The notes: generated from the letters alone by a model not told the origin. A stretch of 64,000 bases of DNA from Melastoma dodecandrum (GCA_029817715.1 JARUPY010000398.1:1550001-1614000), one strand, 5' to 3'; counted from the first letter of the stretch, positions 45,042 to 55,014 are shown. Numbers and translations are program-made.

Positions 45042-46655
45042 ATGACCCATGCGACCAATGTCGCCACCCGCCGCATCCTTTGTGTCTTTCCCCATTACGA
45101 GCCGTCATTCGGCACGTTCGAGCACGCCTACCACCTGACCGACAAGACCAGCGCCTTTATGCCGCCGCAGGGGCTGCTCGTCATCGCAGCCTACCTGCCC
45201 GACCACTGGGACGTCCGCTTCGTCGACGAGAACATGGCGAAGGCGACCGATTCTGATTTCGACTGGGCCGACGCCGTCTTCGTCTCCGGCATGCACATCC
45301 AGCGCCGCCACATCGACGACATCAACCGGCGCGCGCATGCACGCGGCAAGGTCACCGTTCTCGGCGGTCCGTCCGTGTCCGCCTGCCCTGAGACCTATCC
45401 GGACTTCGACTACCTGCACGTCGGCGAACTCGGCGATGCAACCGATGCGATTATCGCGTGTCTCGGCGACAGCTGCGACCGGCCTCGCCAGCAAGTCGTT
45501 CTTCGAACCAAACTGCGCCGCGAACTATCGCAGTTCCCGATGCCGGCCTACGAACTCGCGGAGATCGACCGCTACATGCTTGGCACGATCCAGTTTTCGT
45601 CGGGCTGCCCCTACAAATGCGAGTTCTGCGACATTCCAGGTCTCTATGGCCGTGTCCCCCGCCTAAAGTCGCCGGAGCAGATCTGCGCTGAGCTCGACAA
45701 GCTGCTCGCCTACGGGGTCAACGGGTCGGTCTATTTCGTCGACGACAACATCGTCGGCAACCGCAAAGCGATCAAGGACCTGCTGCCGCACCTTATCGCG
45801 TGGCAGAAGAAGAACGGCTATGCGTTGAACCTGGCCTGCGAGGCAACGCTCAACATCGCCCGCTCACCCGACGTCCTGGCGATGATGCGCGAGGCCGGGT
45901 TCGACGCGATCTTCTGCGGCATCGAAACGCCGGAGCCGGACGCGCTCATCCAGATCGACAAGGGCCACAACATGGTCATGCCGATCCTCGACGCCGTGAA
46001 GATCATCAACGACAACGGCATGCAGGTCGTCTCCGGCATCATCCTCGGCCTCGATTCGGATACACCTCAGAGCGGCGACAAGATCCTGAACTTCATCGAG
46101 ACCTCGCAGATCCCGATGCTGACCATCAATTTGCTGCAGGCGCTGCCGCAGACGCCGCTCTACGAGCGCCTGCAGAAAGCCGGGCGCCTCGACGAGCGCG
46201 AGGATCGCGAATCCAACGTCGCGTTTCTCATGCCGTATGACGAGGTGCTCGACATGTGGCGGGACTGCATGGATCGCGCCTACCGGCCGGAAACGCTGTT
46301 CAACCGCTATCGCCACCAGCTCAAGGCGACATGGCCGAATCGGATCAAGAAGCCGCTGTCGCCCGAGCGGACCAACCGCGCCATGGTCAAGAAAGGTCTC
46401 ACGATCCTCGGCAAGCTGCTCTGGCACGTGGGCATCAAGGGTGACGGCGACTATCGGCTGACGTTCTGGAAGTTTGCTCTTCCCTTGTTGTTGCGTGGCA
46501 AGATCGAGGCATTGCTCAACTATTGTCTGCCGGCCCACCACCTGATTTTGTTCGCGCGCGAAGCCTGCGCAGGCCGTGGGAATGCCTCTCATTACTCCGC
46601 GAAGCTGCGACAACCGACGACCGCGCCGATCGCGCTGGTGGATGCCGCGGAATAA
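45042..46655 (+). CDS. hpnP: B12-binding radical SAM protein, hopanoid C-2 methylase (HpnP) type
   Basis: A 537-residue class B radical SAM methyltransferase. The N-terminal cobalamin-binding domain (RRILCVFPHYEPSFGTFEH, FMPPQGLLVIAAYLP, VFVSGMHIQRRHI) is followed by the radical SAM core with SSGCPYKCEFCDIPG (Cys189, 193, 196) and FVDDNIVGNRKA. A C-terminal region includes LTINLLQALPQTPLYERL. These segments agree closely with HpnP proteins that add the C-2 methyl group to hopanoids. C-3 methylase HpnR and other B12-radical SAM enzymes are more distant alternatives. No other hopanoid genes are in the window. It follows a 154-bp divergent spacer. Confidence 0.85.
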   Translation: MTHATNVATRRILCVFPHYEPSFGTFEHAYHLTDKTSAFMPPQGLLVIAAYLPDHWDVRFVDENMAKATDSDFDWADAVFVSGMHIQRRHIDDINRRAHARGKVTVLGGPSVSACPETYPDFDYLHVGELGDATDAIIACLGDSCDRPRQQVVLRTKLRRELSQFPMPAYELAEIDRYMLGTIQFSSGCPYKCEFCDIPGLYGRVPRLKSPEQICAELDKLLAYGVNGSVYFVDDNIVGNRKAIKDLLPHLIAWQKKNGYALNLACEATLNIARSPDVLAMMREAGFDAIFCGIETPEPDALIQIDKGHNMVMPILDAVKIINDNGMQVVSGIILGLDSDTPQSGDKILNFIETSQIPMLTINLLQALPQTPLYERLQKAGRLDEREDRESNVAFLMPYDEVLDMWRDCMDRAYRPETLFNRYRHQLKATWPNRIKKPLSPERTNRAMVKKGLTILGKLLWHVGIKGDGDYRLTFWKFALPLLLRGKIEALLNYCLPAHHLILFAREACAGRGNASHYSAKLRQPTTAPIALVDAAE

Positions 46656-46747
46656 GCGCGACATGCAAAGTTCGCGCGTCGCCATTCCGTAGAAAGACAT
46701 AGGCAGCGAGCGCTGCTTTACCCCGCACGGGACCGGCATTTTCAGTT

Positions 46748-46777
46748 TTGTTTGGCGTCCACGAGTTTCGTTATAAT
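46748..46777 (+). promoter_or_regulatory. Sigma-70-type promoter for the hybrid histidine kinase
   Basis: TTGTTT (46748-46753) and a perfect TATAAT (46772-46777) are separated by 18 bases, in the AT-richest part of the 215-bp spacer. The start codon lies 93 bases further on. Confidence 0.55.
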
Positions 46778-46870
46778 CTATAGCTTCGAATTGATTCGCT
46801 CGGTCTGATCGTAAGCCGACGCCTTTGAGCACGCGGCAGCGTCCGGGAGGGTCTGAACGGAACAGACGCG

Positions 46871-48412
46871 ATGGACGCTGTCGTCGATCCGGGACGAAGT
46901 CGACTCTGGACCGCTGTGCCTCGCGAGGTGGCGCGTCGTCAGCTCGAGCTCGCGCGTCACGTTCTGCGGGGGCGGGCCGCCGTCGCGATGGATTCGGTCG
47001 GCGATCTCGGCGCCGACGTCGGGGATGCCGCCTTCGATCAGGAGCTGCTCGACGTCTGTGCGCATGCCCTCGAGCGCGGCGACACGGTCAGCCGCGCCGG
47101 TGCGGACGGACGGGCGCATCTCGCTGCACCGATCATCGACGATACGGGCGAGATCCTCGGCGCGGTGGCCATCACGCGCGACGAGCCCACGACCTGGGTC
47201 GAGACCGACCGGGCGATGCTCGCGACCGTGGCGCGTTCGCTCGGAGATCTGGCAGCGGCCGGCCTGCGCCTTCGCGCGATGCAGGACGCCGAAGCGGCGC
47301 GTGCCGCTGCGAGCATCGACGCCAGCCACGAGTTGCGCACGCCGCTGCAGGCGATCGTCGGGTTCACGGAATTCCTGAAGACCGAGACGCGTCCGCAACT
47401 CATCAGCGCGCATGCGCGCACGATCCAGGCGGCGGCGCGCGCCGTCTTGGCCATCATCAACCAGTCGCTGGACGGGGCGGCACCGGCCGAGCTGCCCTCC
47501 AGCGAGCCGGTTCTCGTGGCGATCCGCCCCTTCGCCGAGACGTGTCTCAGTCTCGTCGGGCCCGCGGCGGTCGACAAGCGCCTCGAGTCACGGCTCGTCG
47601 TCGCGCCGGACGTGCCGGCGCAGGCGCCTCTCGACCGGCAGAAGGTGATGCAGGCGCTGCTGAACCTGCTCAACAACGCGGTCAAGTTGACCGACCACGG
47701 CGGCTTCACGTTGGAGATTCGGCGCGCCGCCGAGGGCCTGCGCTTCAGCGTCTGCGATACCGGCATCGGCATCGCGGACGCTGAACTCGACCGGCTCTTC
47801 CAACGCTTTTCGCGAGTCGGCTCGGAGGAACGCGAGACCGACGGGACGGGCCTCGGGCTCGCGATCACGAAAGGCCTCGTCGAGACCATGGGCGGCACGG
47901 TGGGCGTCACGTCGACGTCGTCCGGCTCGACCTTCTGGTTCGAGCTTCCGATGGCATCCGGCGCGAACGCCGACGATCTCGTCGAGGCGAGCGGGCCTTC
48001 GACCGCCTCGCTGACGACCTCGCGCCCCGGCGCGCGCATCCTGCTGGCTGACGATCTCGACCTGAACCGCAAGCTCATCGCCGACATGTTGGCGATCGAC
48101 GGGCATGCGGTCGATTGCGTCTGCGATGGGACCGCGGCTCTCGAGGCCGTGCGGGCGCATGCCTACGAGCTCGTGCTCATGGACATGGTCATGCCGGGAA
48201 TGGACGGCCTGACCGCGGCACGCGCCATTCGGGCCCTTCCCGCTCCGGCGTGTCATGTGCCGATCCTCGCCCTGACCGCGAATTGCGCGGACGATCAGCT
48301 GCAGGCCTGTCTCGACGCGGGCATGGATGCGACACTGACGAAACCGATGACCTTCGAGGGTCTGTCGACCACGGTCGCGCACTGGCTCGGGCGCCGGCGC
48401 GAAGCCGCCTGA
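46871..48412 (+). CDS. Hybrid histidine kinase with C-terminal receiver
   Basis: A 513-residue cytoplasmic hybrid kinase with no TM segment. Residues about 20-130 form a GAF-like sensor (ITRDEPTTWVETDRAMLATV near its end). HisKA carries the phosphorylated His153 in ASHELRTPLQAIVGF; the HATPase has NLLNNAVKLTD, DTGIGI and GTGLGLAI. A receiver domain (from about 395, ILLADDLDLNRKLIADML) has phosphoacceptor Asp438 in LVLMDMVMPGMDG. There is no Hpt or output domain, so phosphate must go to a separate Hpt protein. Its stop faces that of the diguanylate cyclase gene, three bases apart. Confidence 0.9.
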   Translation: MDAVVDPGRSRLWTAVPREVARRQLELARHVLRGRAAVAMDSVGDLGADVGDAAFDQELLDVCAHALERGDTVSRAGADGRAHLAAPIIDDTGEILGAVAITRDEPTTWVETDRAMLATVARSLGDLAAAGLRLRAMQDAEAARAAASIDASHELRTPLQAIVGFTEFLKTETRPQLISAHARTIQAAARAVLAIINQSLDGAAPAELPSSEPVLVAIRPFAETCLSLVGPAAVDKRLESRLVVAPDVPAQAPLDRQKVMQALLNLLNNAVKLTDHGGFTLEIRRAAEGLRFSVCDTGIGIADAELDRLFQRFSRVGSEERETDGTGLGLAITKGLVETMGGTVGVTSTSSGSTFWFELPMASGANADDLVEASGPSTASLTTSRPGARILLADDLDLNRKLIADMLAIDGHAVDCVCDGTAALEAVRAHAYELVLMDMVMPGMDGLTAARAIRALPAPACHVPILALTANCADDQLQACLDAGMDATLTKPMTFEGLSTTVAHWLGRRREAA

Positions 48413-48415
48413 TCC

Positions 48416-49639
48416 CTATTCGAACACCACCTCGAGCTGGCGCTCGCGTTTTTCGACCACGGTGCATGCACGCGACGTGGCGTCGGCGGCGATCGTCAGC
48501 TTGAAGCGGCGCGGCACGTCGTCGGTCGTCACGACGTCGAGCCGGGCCCCGAGGTCCGACAGGCGGCGTACCGTGCAGTCGATGGTGGAATTGCCGCGGT
48601 TGAAGGCGATCGTCCCGGCCTTCAACACGCGCCGCGTGAGGCCCAGGGTCTCGGTCATGCCGCCCTGCCACATGCGGCTGCAGTTCCGTCCCCCGCGCTT
48701 GGCCTGGTACATCGCCTGGTCGGCGCGCTCGAGCAGCCCGTCGACGCCGGCGCAGCCGCGATCCAGGATCGCCGCTCCGAAGGACGCCGTCACGAACAGG
48801 GGCCCGTCCGTCTGCTCGAATCGGAGGCCCGCGATCGTCTCGCGCAGGCTCTCCGCCACTTTCAGGCAATCCGACGGGCCGGTATGTGGCAGCAGGATGC
48901 CGAATTCCTCGCCGCCGAGCCGACCGAAGACGTCGGACTTGCGCAGCCGTTCGCGGCACGCCTGCGCGCAGCGTCGCAGAACGTGATCGCCCGCGGCATG
49001 GCCCAGCGTATCGTTCACCGCCTTGAAGTGGTCGATGTCGAGCATCAGGCAGCTGAAATCGTAGCGGTGACGGTTCGCGAGCGCCACGGCCTGTTCCGCC
49101 GCAGCGAAAAAGGCGCGGCGCGAGAGCGAACCCGTCAGCGCGTCCGTCGTTGCCTGAACCCGCAGCTCCAGCTCCGACTCGACGAGGCGGGCGAGATCGC
49201 AGAGCAGGTCGAGGTCGACCGCACTGAACGGCCGCGGCCGCGTGTCCATCGCGCACAGCGTCCCGATCACGGGCCCGCGCGTGCTGCGGAGCGGCACGCC
49301 CGCGTAAAAGCGGATCGCAGGGCCGCCGAGAACCAGCGGGTGGTCGCGGAAGCGCTCGTCCAGCCACGTATCCTCGACGACGAGAGGGGCATCGGTCGCG
49401 ATGGGAATCTGGCAAAAGGCGAGGCCGCGTTCCGTTTCGCAGGCGTCGACGCCCTGGCGCGACTTGAACCATTGCCGGTGCCCATCGATGAACGTGACCG
49501 TCGACATGGCGACGCCGAAGAGCCGGCAGACCAGCCGCGTTATTCGATCGAAAGCCTCCTCCGAGGAGGTGTCCAAGACGTCGTAGCGATCAAGCTCGCT
49601 CAATCGCCGCTCGATCGCCGCTTTGCCGATGCTCGACAT
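48416..49639 (-). CDS. GAF-GGDEF-PilZ protein (diguanylate cyclase with c-di-GMP receptor domain)
   Basis: A 407-residue cytoplasmic signalling protein. GAF domain at about 25-160 (RITRLVCRLFGVAMSTVTFI, GLAFCQIPI); GGDEF domain at about 165-320 with catalytic GGEEF (FGRLGGEEFGILL). An intact inhibitory RxxD site (RKSD) lies five residues before it. A C-terminal PilZ-like module follows (TIAFNRGNSTIDCTVRRLSD, LGARLDVV). It likely makes c-di-GMP and also binds it through PilZ, but the PilZ arginine motif is degenerate (LTRRVLKAG). GGGAG precedes the ATG. The 218-bp upstream region is AT-rich. Confidence 0.9.
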   Translation of the reverse strand: MSSIGKAAIERRLSELDRYDVLDTSSEEAFDRITRLVCRLFGVAMSTVTFIDGHRQWFKSRQGVDACETERGLAFCQIPIATDAPLVVEDTWLDERFRDHPLVLGGPAIRFYAGVPLRSTRGPVIGTLCAMDTRPRPFSAVDLDLLCDLARLVESELELRVQATTDALTGSLSRRAFFAAAEQAVALANRHRYDFSCLMLDIDHFKAVNDTLGHAAGDHVLRRCAQACRERLRKSDVFGRLGGEEFGILLPHTGPSDCLKVAESLRETIAGLRFEQTDGPLFVTASFGAAILDRGCAGVDGLLERADQAMYQAKRGGRNCSRMWQGGMTETLGLTRRVLKAGTIAFNRGNSTIDCTVRRLSDLGARLDVVTTDDVPRRFKLTIAADATSRACTVVEKRERQLEVVFE

Positions 49640-49857
49640 GCATGGCTCCCGCAGGTTGCTGGATTTTTGAGCGATTAATTCTTAAGACGAGCTTAAGCCA
49701 GGCTTTCGACGACTTCACGACGCGTTTTCGTGAAGCTTGGCAATTGCGTGACGACTTGTGGATCGTTCGTCGGCCACCTGCGCGTCGGCCGCCGGCACCA
49801 TGCGAGCGCGCGCTTTTGGGCCTCGCCGGCCTCGATGGCATTGGCTAGAGCTGCGCG

Positions 49858-51038
49858 ATGACAAACGCCACGTCGCCGCACCCGCCGCTCGCCGGCCTTC
49901 GCGTTCTGGAACTCGCGCGCGTGCTGGCCGGGCCTTGGGCCGGCCAGCTGCTCGCGGATCTCGGCGCGGACGTCCTCAAGGTCGAGCGCCCCGGGCGCGG
50001 CGACGACACGCGCGCCTGGGGTCCGCCGTTCGTCGCGGAGGCGGACGCAGCGGCGCCGTCCGCCGCGTATTTCCACGCGACGAACCGCGGCAAGCGCTCC
50101 GTCGCGCTCGATCTCACCGCGCCCGAGGGGCAGGCGACGGTGCGCGACTTGGCGGCCGGCGCCGACGTGGTGATTGAGAATTTCAAGGTCGGAGACCTCG
50201 CCCGCTACGGGCTGGATGTGGCGACCTTACGCGCGGCGAACCCACGGCTCGTCTATTGCTCGATCACCGGCTTCGGCCAGACGGGCCCTACGCCCAGCGC
50301 GCCGGCTACGACGCGATGATCCAGGGGCTCGGCGGCATCATGGACCTCACGGGCGAGCCCGATGGCGCCCCGCAGCGCGTCGGCGTGGCCATGGCCGACC
50401 TTTCGACCGGCCTCTATTCCGTCGTCGCCATCCTCGCTGCGCTTCGCATGCGCGATGCGACCGGCGTCGGCGCGACGATCGACATGGCGCTGCTCGACGT
50501 CCAGGCGGCGATGCTCGCCAATCAGGCGCTCAATTACTTCGTTGCGGGCACGCCGCCGAAGCGAATGGGCAACGGCCACCCGAACCTCGTGCCGTATCAA
50601 GCCTTCCCGGTCGCCGACGGACACGTCATCGTCGCGGTCGGCAACGACGGCCAGTTCCAGCGCTTCTGCGAAGCTCTCGGCCTCTCGGCGCTGGCGGACG
50701 AGCCGGCGTACGCGACCAATGCCGCACGGATCGCCCATCGCGACACGCTCGTCGCGCGTCTGACCGATGAAACCCGGCGTTTCACGCGCACCGGGCTGCT
50801 GGCCGCGCTCGAGGCTGCCGGCGTGCCGGCCGGCCCGATCAACGATCTCGCGCAGGTCTTCGAGGATCCGCAGGTACGCCATCGCGGGTTGCGGCTCGAC
50901 CTCGACGGTGCAGGCGCCGCGATTCCGGGGCTGGCCAGCCCGATCGTGATGGACGGCGTGCGTCTGGCGGCCCCGACACCGAGCCCCCGCCTCGGCGCGG
51001 ACATCCCGGTCTGGCGCGGAGCGGGAGCGGCGAAATAG
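49858..51038 (+). pseudogene. CaiB/BaiF CoA-transferase (class III) gene with a single-base frameshift
   Basis: Frame 1 from ATG 49858 (GLRVLELARVLAGPWAGQLL, FHATNRGKRSVALDL, CSITGFGQTGP) matches the N-terminal half of class III CoA transferases, then runs off after 50286. Frame 2 resumes exactly at TAC 50289 with AQRAGYDAMIQGLGGIMDLT, and continues through the catalytic-aspartate segment GVAMADLSTGLYS to a stop at 51038. One missing C in the CCC run at 50286-50288 restores the family pattern GQTGPYAxRAGYD. The catalytic Asp lies after the break, so neither piece is expected to be active. Joined length would be about 394 residues. A sequencing error in a homopolymer is possible. Confidence 0.85.
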
Positions 51039-51054
51039 ACCGCGGAGCCGAATG

Positions 51055-51555
51055 TTAGTGGCGGTTCTGCATCCCCTGCAGCATGCCGCCCATCGGGTCG
51101 ACGTTCGTGAACATGCCGCGCAAAAGGCCGGCGTCGGCGCCCATGGTCGGCGTCTTGTCGGTGGAGAAGTTGACCACCTTGCCGTCGTGCAGGCCATAAT
51201 TCGCGATGCGGGTCACCTTCTTGCCCTTGTCGAAATACACCGCGTAGATGTGCTGATCCTGGACCGTCGGACGCATGAAGGCGACGGAGCGGTCGGTCTT
51301 CTGCGAGATATAGTACCAGGCGTCGCCGCCCACGGTCGACGTCGTGGACGGGGTGCCAAGCGTCACCAGCACCTGCTCGGCGGTCTGGCCCGGCTTCACG
51401 TCGGCGGCCGCCTGCGGGTCCATCTGATAGCCGTGCTGAACGTCGCCGTCGTATCCGAGACACCCGGCAAGGCCCGCGCCGAGAAGCGCGACGGTGGCGA
51501 GACGCGTTGCCGCGCGCGCCCCTGCGTCGAGCCACGAGCTCCGATCCCGATCCAT
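51055..51555 (-). CDS. bamE: Outer membrane protein assembly factor BamE (SmpA/OmlA)
   Basis: Lipoprotein of the BAM complex that inserts beta-barrel proteins. The 166-residue product has a signal peptide with lipobox (VALLGAGLAGC, Cys33), the SmpA/OmlA domain with VKPGQTAEQVLVTLGTPS and WYYISQKTD, and a Gln/Met-rich tail (GGMLQGMQNRH). ATG 51555 is taken rather than an upstream in-frame start because it gives a normal signal length. It is divergent from the cytochrome bc1 chaperone gene, a common alphaproteobacterial arrangement. Confidence 0.9.
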   Translation of the reverse strand: MDRDRSSWLDAGARAATRLATVALLGAGLAGCLGYDGDVQHGYQMDPQAAADVKPGQTAEQVLVTLGTPSTTSTVGGDAWYYISQKTDRSVAFMRPTVQDQHIYAVYFDKGKKVTRIANYGLHDGKVVNFSTDKTPTMGADAGLLRGMFTNVDPMGGMLQGMQNRH

Positions 51556-51710
51556 CTGCACCCTTGCGCCCCCAGCTACCCGTCGCCGACGCAAGTTTCG
51601 CTTGCGTTCGACGGCGAGGATGCCTAACCCCCGCTTGTGACCAAAGCAAGGAGCCGGATCTGCGGTCTGCCGCGCCGTTCGGACGGCTTCGATCCAAGGC
51701 GCGCGTGCTG

Positions 51711-52256
51711 ATGTTCGGCTGGTTCCGGCGCCCCTCCAACGACATCGTCATCGACCGTCTCTACCTCGCCATCGTCGCTGGCGCCCGCGTCCCCGACCTC
51801 TACGCGGCCTATGGCGTGCCCGATACGTTCGAGGGCCGGTTCGAGAGCCTCACCTTGCACGCCGTGCTCGTCCTGCGCCGCCTTCAGGCCTGCGAGGCGC
51901 CGGGGCCGGAGATGGCGCAGCATCTCGTCGACACGATCTTCCGCCACTTCGACCGCACGCTGCGCGAGATGGGAGTCGGCGACACGGTGGTGCCCAAGCG
52001 CATGAAGAGCCTCGCCGAGGCCTTCCTCGGCCGCAGCACCGCCTACGAGGCCGCGTTCCGCCAGGGCCACGCGGCGCTGGCCGACGTGATCGCGCGCAAC
52101 GTGCTCGGCGCCGGCGGGATAGCGGGCGATCCGGCGCATGCCGATGCCCTGGCCGCGTATACGCTCGCCTGCGACGCGCACCTGCGGCAGCTCGAGCTGC
52201 AGGCGTTCGTGGACGGCGCCGTGACCTTCCCGCTCCGCGAGCGGATAGCCGCCTGA
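51711..52256 (+). CDS. Ubiquinol-cytochrome c chaperone (CBP3 family)
   Basis: A 181-residue protein of the Ubiq_cyt_C_chap family, related to mitochondrial Cbp3/UQCC1, which helps assemble the bc1 complex. Landmarks are YGVPDTFEGRFESLTLHAVL, HFDRTLREMGVGDTVVPKRM and KSLAEAFLGRSTAYEAAF. ATG 51711 gives the typical start MFGWFRRP. Its stop overlaps the DUF177 start (TGATG). First gene of the plsX-fabH-ihfA cluster. Confidence 0.9.
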   Translation: MFGWFRRPSNDIVIDRLYLAIVAGARVPDLYAAYGVPDTFEGRFESLTLHAVLVLRRLQACEAPGPEMAQHLVDTIFRHFDRTLREMGVGDTVVPKRMKSLAEAFLGRSTAYEAAFRQGHAALADVIARNVLGAGGIAGDPAHADALAAYTLACDAHLRQLELQAFVDGAVTFPLRERIAA

Positions 52257-52879
52257 TGGCTCCCGGTTCCCACGCGCGCCTCGCGCCGCGCCCCGATCTG
52301 CCGCTGTCGCGGCCGATCGACGTCGACTCCGTGCCGGACACGGGCCTCGAGGTCGAGGTGTCGGCGAGCGAGGCCGAACGCGCGGCGATCGCCGCCGACA
52401 CCGGCTTGCCCGGCCTGGGGAAGCTCGTCGCGACCTTCACCGTCGAGCGGCGAGGTGGCGGAGGGCGCTACGAGGTGTCCGGAACGCTGGACGCGAGCAT
52501 CACTCAGATCTGCGTCGTGACGCTCGAGCCATTCGACAGCGACATTACGCAGGAGATCGACCTCGCCTTCGCGCCGGCGCCAGCGCCTGCCGAGGGCTCG
52601 AAGGGCGATCGCGTGAGCCGCCGACACGCCGACGCGCGCCCTGCCCGCACGCCTGCTCCGCCTCCACCGGCTGTGCTCGGCGGCGAGGAGGACCCGCCGG
52701 ATCCGATCGTCGACGGGATCATCGACCTCGGCGCGGTCACTGTCGAATTCCTGATGCTCGGCCGCGACCTCTACCCGCGCAGGCCCGGGGTCGCCTTCGA
52801 CGAGGTCTCGGTGGGCGACGACGAGGCGCCGGACCCGTCGCCTTTCGCTGCCCTGCAGCGTCTGAAGGACAAGCCGTGA
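52256..52879 (+). CDS. DUF177/YceD family protein
   Basis: A 207-residue protein of the YceD (DUF177) family, linked by context to 23S rRNA and L32 metabolism and, in alphaproteobacteria, usually found before plsX. Recognisable pieces: the N-terminal PLSRPIDVDSVPD; VSGTLDASITQICVVTLEPF in the centre; DPIVDGIIDLGAVTVEFLML and a C-terminal FAALQRLK. A Pro/Ala-rich linker (about 118-140) is lineage specific. Exact role unknown. Confidence 0.88.
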   Translation: MAPGSHARLAPRPDLPLSRPIDVDSVPDTGLEVEVSASEAERAAIAADTGLPGLGKLVATFTVERRGGGGRYEVSGTLDASITQICVVTLEPFDSDITQEIDLAFAPAPAPAEGSKGDRVSRRHADARPARTPAPPPPAVLGGEEDPPDPIVDGIIDLGAVTVEFLMLGRDLYPRRPGVAFDEVSVGDDEAPDPSPFAALQRLKDKP

Positions 52880-52933
52880 CCTGCTGCGGAGACTTTGACG
52901 CGCGCCGTCCGGCGGCCTTTCGGATGCGCTGAC

Positions 52934-54025
52934 ATGGTGCGGATCGCGATCGATGCGATGGGGGGCGATCACGGCCCCAAGGTGATCGTCGCCGGCGCGG
53001 CGATCGCGCAGCAGCGCCATCCCGACGCGAGCTTTCTGTTCTACGGCCGCGAGGCGGAGATCGCGCCGGTCCTCGCCGCCCACCCGGCGCTCGCGAAGGT
53101 CGCCTCGGTTCACCACACCGATGTCGCCGTCCGCATGGACGACAAGCCGAGCCAGGCCTTACGCGCCGGCCGGCGTACCTCGTCGATGTGGCTCGCCATC
53201 GACGCCGTGAAGCGTGGCGACGCGGATGTCGCGATCTCGGCCGGAAACACCGGCGCGCTGATGGCCATGGCCAAGGTCTGCCTTCGGACGATGCATGAGA
53301 TCGACCGACCTGCCATCGCCGCGATCTGGCCGACGCTGCGTGGGCGCTCGATCGTCCTCGACGTCGGCGCCTCGATCGGCGCGGATGCCCGCACGCTCGT
53401 CGATCTCGCGATCATGGGCGCCGCCATGGCGCGCATCGTCTTTTCGATCGAATGCCCGACGGTCGGCCTGCTCAACGTCGGCGTCGAGGAGATCAAGGGT
53501 CTCGAAGAGGTGAAGGCCGCCTCGCGCACCCTGCGCGATTCACGCCTGCCGACGCTCGACTACCGGGGCTTCGTCGAGGGCGACGACCTCGGCAAAGGCA
53601 CGGTCGACGTGGTCGTTACGGAAGGCTTTACCGGCAACATCGCCCTCAAGACGGCGGAGGGCACCGCCAAGCAGATCGGCCAGTACATCCGCCAGGCCAT
53701 GACAGGTTCGTGGCGCTCCAAGCTCGGCTATCTGCTGGCGCGCGAGGCCTTCGACGAGATCCGCGCGCGGATGGACGTGCGCACCGTCAATGGCGGCGTG
53801 TTTCTCGGTCTCGACGGAATCGTGATCAAGAGCCACGGCGGAATGGACGAGGTCGGCACGGCTGGCGCGATCGATCTCGGCTATGCGATGGTGCGCCACG
53901 AGCTGCTCGGCAAGATCCGCGACATGCTCGCGCTGGCCTTGACCGACCCCGCCGATGTCGCCGAAAAGCCCGCGGCCTTGCTCAAAGACGCGCCATCCGA
54001 GGCAGCGCGAACGGAACCGACGTGA
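52934..54025 (+). CDS. plsX: Phosphate acyltransferase PlsX
   Basis: Converts acyl-ACP to acyl-phosphate for glycerophospholipid synthesis. The 363-residue product is full length: [17 protein letters not shown] start, [55 protein letters not shown] and [20 protein letters not shown] 52934 is chosen over an upstream start because it begins exactly at the family N-terminus. Its stop overlaps the fabH GTG, so lipid precursor and fatty-acid initiation enzymes are coupled. Confidence 0.96.
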   Translation: MVRIAIDAMGGDHGPKVIVAGAAIAQQRHPDASFLFYGREAEIAPVLAAHPALAKVASVHHTDVAVRMDDKPSQALRAGRRTSSMWLAIDAVKRGDADVAISAGNTGALMAMAKVCLRTMHEIDRPAIAAIWPTLRGRSIVLDVGASIGADARTLVDLAIMGAAMARIVFSIECPTVGLLNVGVEEIKGLEEVKAASRTLRDSRLPTLDYRGFVEGDDLGKGTVDVVVTEGFTGNIALKTAEGTAKQIGQYIRQAMTGSWRSKLGYLLAREAFDEIRARMDVRTVNGGVFLGLDGIVIKSHGGMDEVGTAGAIDLGYAMVRHELLGKIRDMLALALTDPADVAEKPAALLKDAPSEAARTEPT

Positions 54026-55014
54026 CGCAACAGACACCGGGCCGCCTCAGGTCGGTCGTGGCCGGCATCGGCGCCTACCTCCCGTCCAAGGTGGTCACCA
54101 ACGCGGACCTCGAAGGCGAGATCGAGACCTCGGACGCCTGGATCGTCCAGCGCACCGGCATCACCCGGCGCCACATCGCGGCGAGCGACGAGACGACCTC
54201 GGTGCTCGGGCTGAAGGCGGCGCAGGCGGCGCTCGCCGACGCGGGGCTGCAGGCCGCCGACATCGACCTCGTCGTCGTCGCGACCTCGACACCCGACTTC
54301 ACCTTCCCCGCGGTCGCGACGCAGATCCAGGCGGGCCTCGGCATGACGCACGGCGCCGGGTTCGACGTGCAGGCCGTCTGCTCGGGCTTCGTCTTCGCGG
54401 TCGCGACCGCCGACAAGTTTCTGGTCTCCGGCTCCCACAAGCGCGCGCTCGTCATCGGCGCGGAGACGTTCTCGCGCCTGCTCGACTGGGAGGACAGGAC
54501 GACCTGCGTGCTGTTCGGCGACGGCGCCGCCGTGGTCGTGCTCGAGGCGCAGCCCGGCGAGGGCACGATCGCAGATCGGGGCGTGCTGACGTCGCACCTG
54601 CGCTCCGACGGGCGCTATCGCGACAAGCTCTACGTCGACGGCGGCCCCTCGACGACGCAGACGACAGGGCATCTCCGGATGGACGGTCGCGAGGTCTTCC
54701 GCCACGCCGTCGGCATGGTGACGGACGTCATCACGGATGCGTTCCGGGCGGTGAACATCGCGGCGGCCGACATCGACTGGTTCGTGCCGCATCAGGCGAA
54801 CCGGCGCATCATCGACGCCTCCGCCGACAAGCTCGGCATCGCGCGCGAAAAGGTCGTCGTGACGGTGGACCGGCACGGCAACACCTCCGCCGCCTCCATT
54901 CCCCTCGCGCTCGACGCGGCGGTGTCCGACGGGCGCATCAAGCGCGGCGATCTCGTGATGATCGAGGCGATGGGCGGCGGCTTCACCTGGGCTTCGGCGC
55001 TCATCCGATGGTAG
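54022..55014 (+). CDS. fabH: 3-oxoacyl-ACP synthase III
   Basis: Initiates fatty acid synthesis by condensing acetyl-CoA with malonyl-ACP. The 330-residue product has the catalytic triad Cys120 ([13 protein letters not shown]), His257 ([11 protein letters not shown]) and Asn287 ([13 protein letters not shown]), plus [12 protein letters not shown] near the N-terminus and [13 protein letters not shown] at the end. GTG 54022 overlaps the plsX stop (GTGA). Confidence 0.97.
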   Translation: MTQQTPGRLRSVVAGIGAYLPSKVVTNADLEGEIETSDAWIVQRTGITRRHIAASDETTSVLGLKAAQAALADAGLQAADIDLVVVATSTPDFTFPAVATQIQAGLGMTHGAGFDVQAVCSGFVFAVATADKFLVSGSHKRALVIGAETFSRLLDWEDRTTCVLFGDGAAVVVLEAQPGEGTIADRGVLTSHLRSDGRYRDKLYVDGGPSTTQTTGHLRMDGREVFRHAVGMVTDVITDAFRAVNIAAADIDWFVPHQANRRIIDASADKLGIAREKVVVTVDRHGNTSAASIPLALDAAVSDGRIKRGDLVMIEAMGGGFTWASALIRW

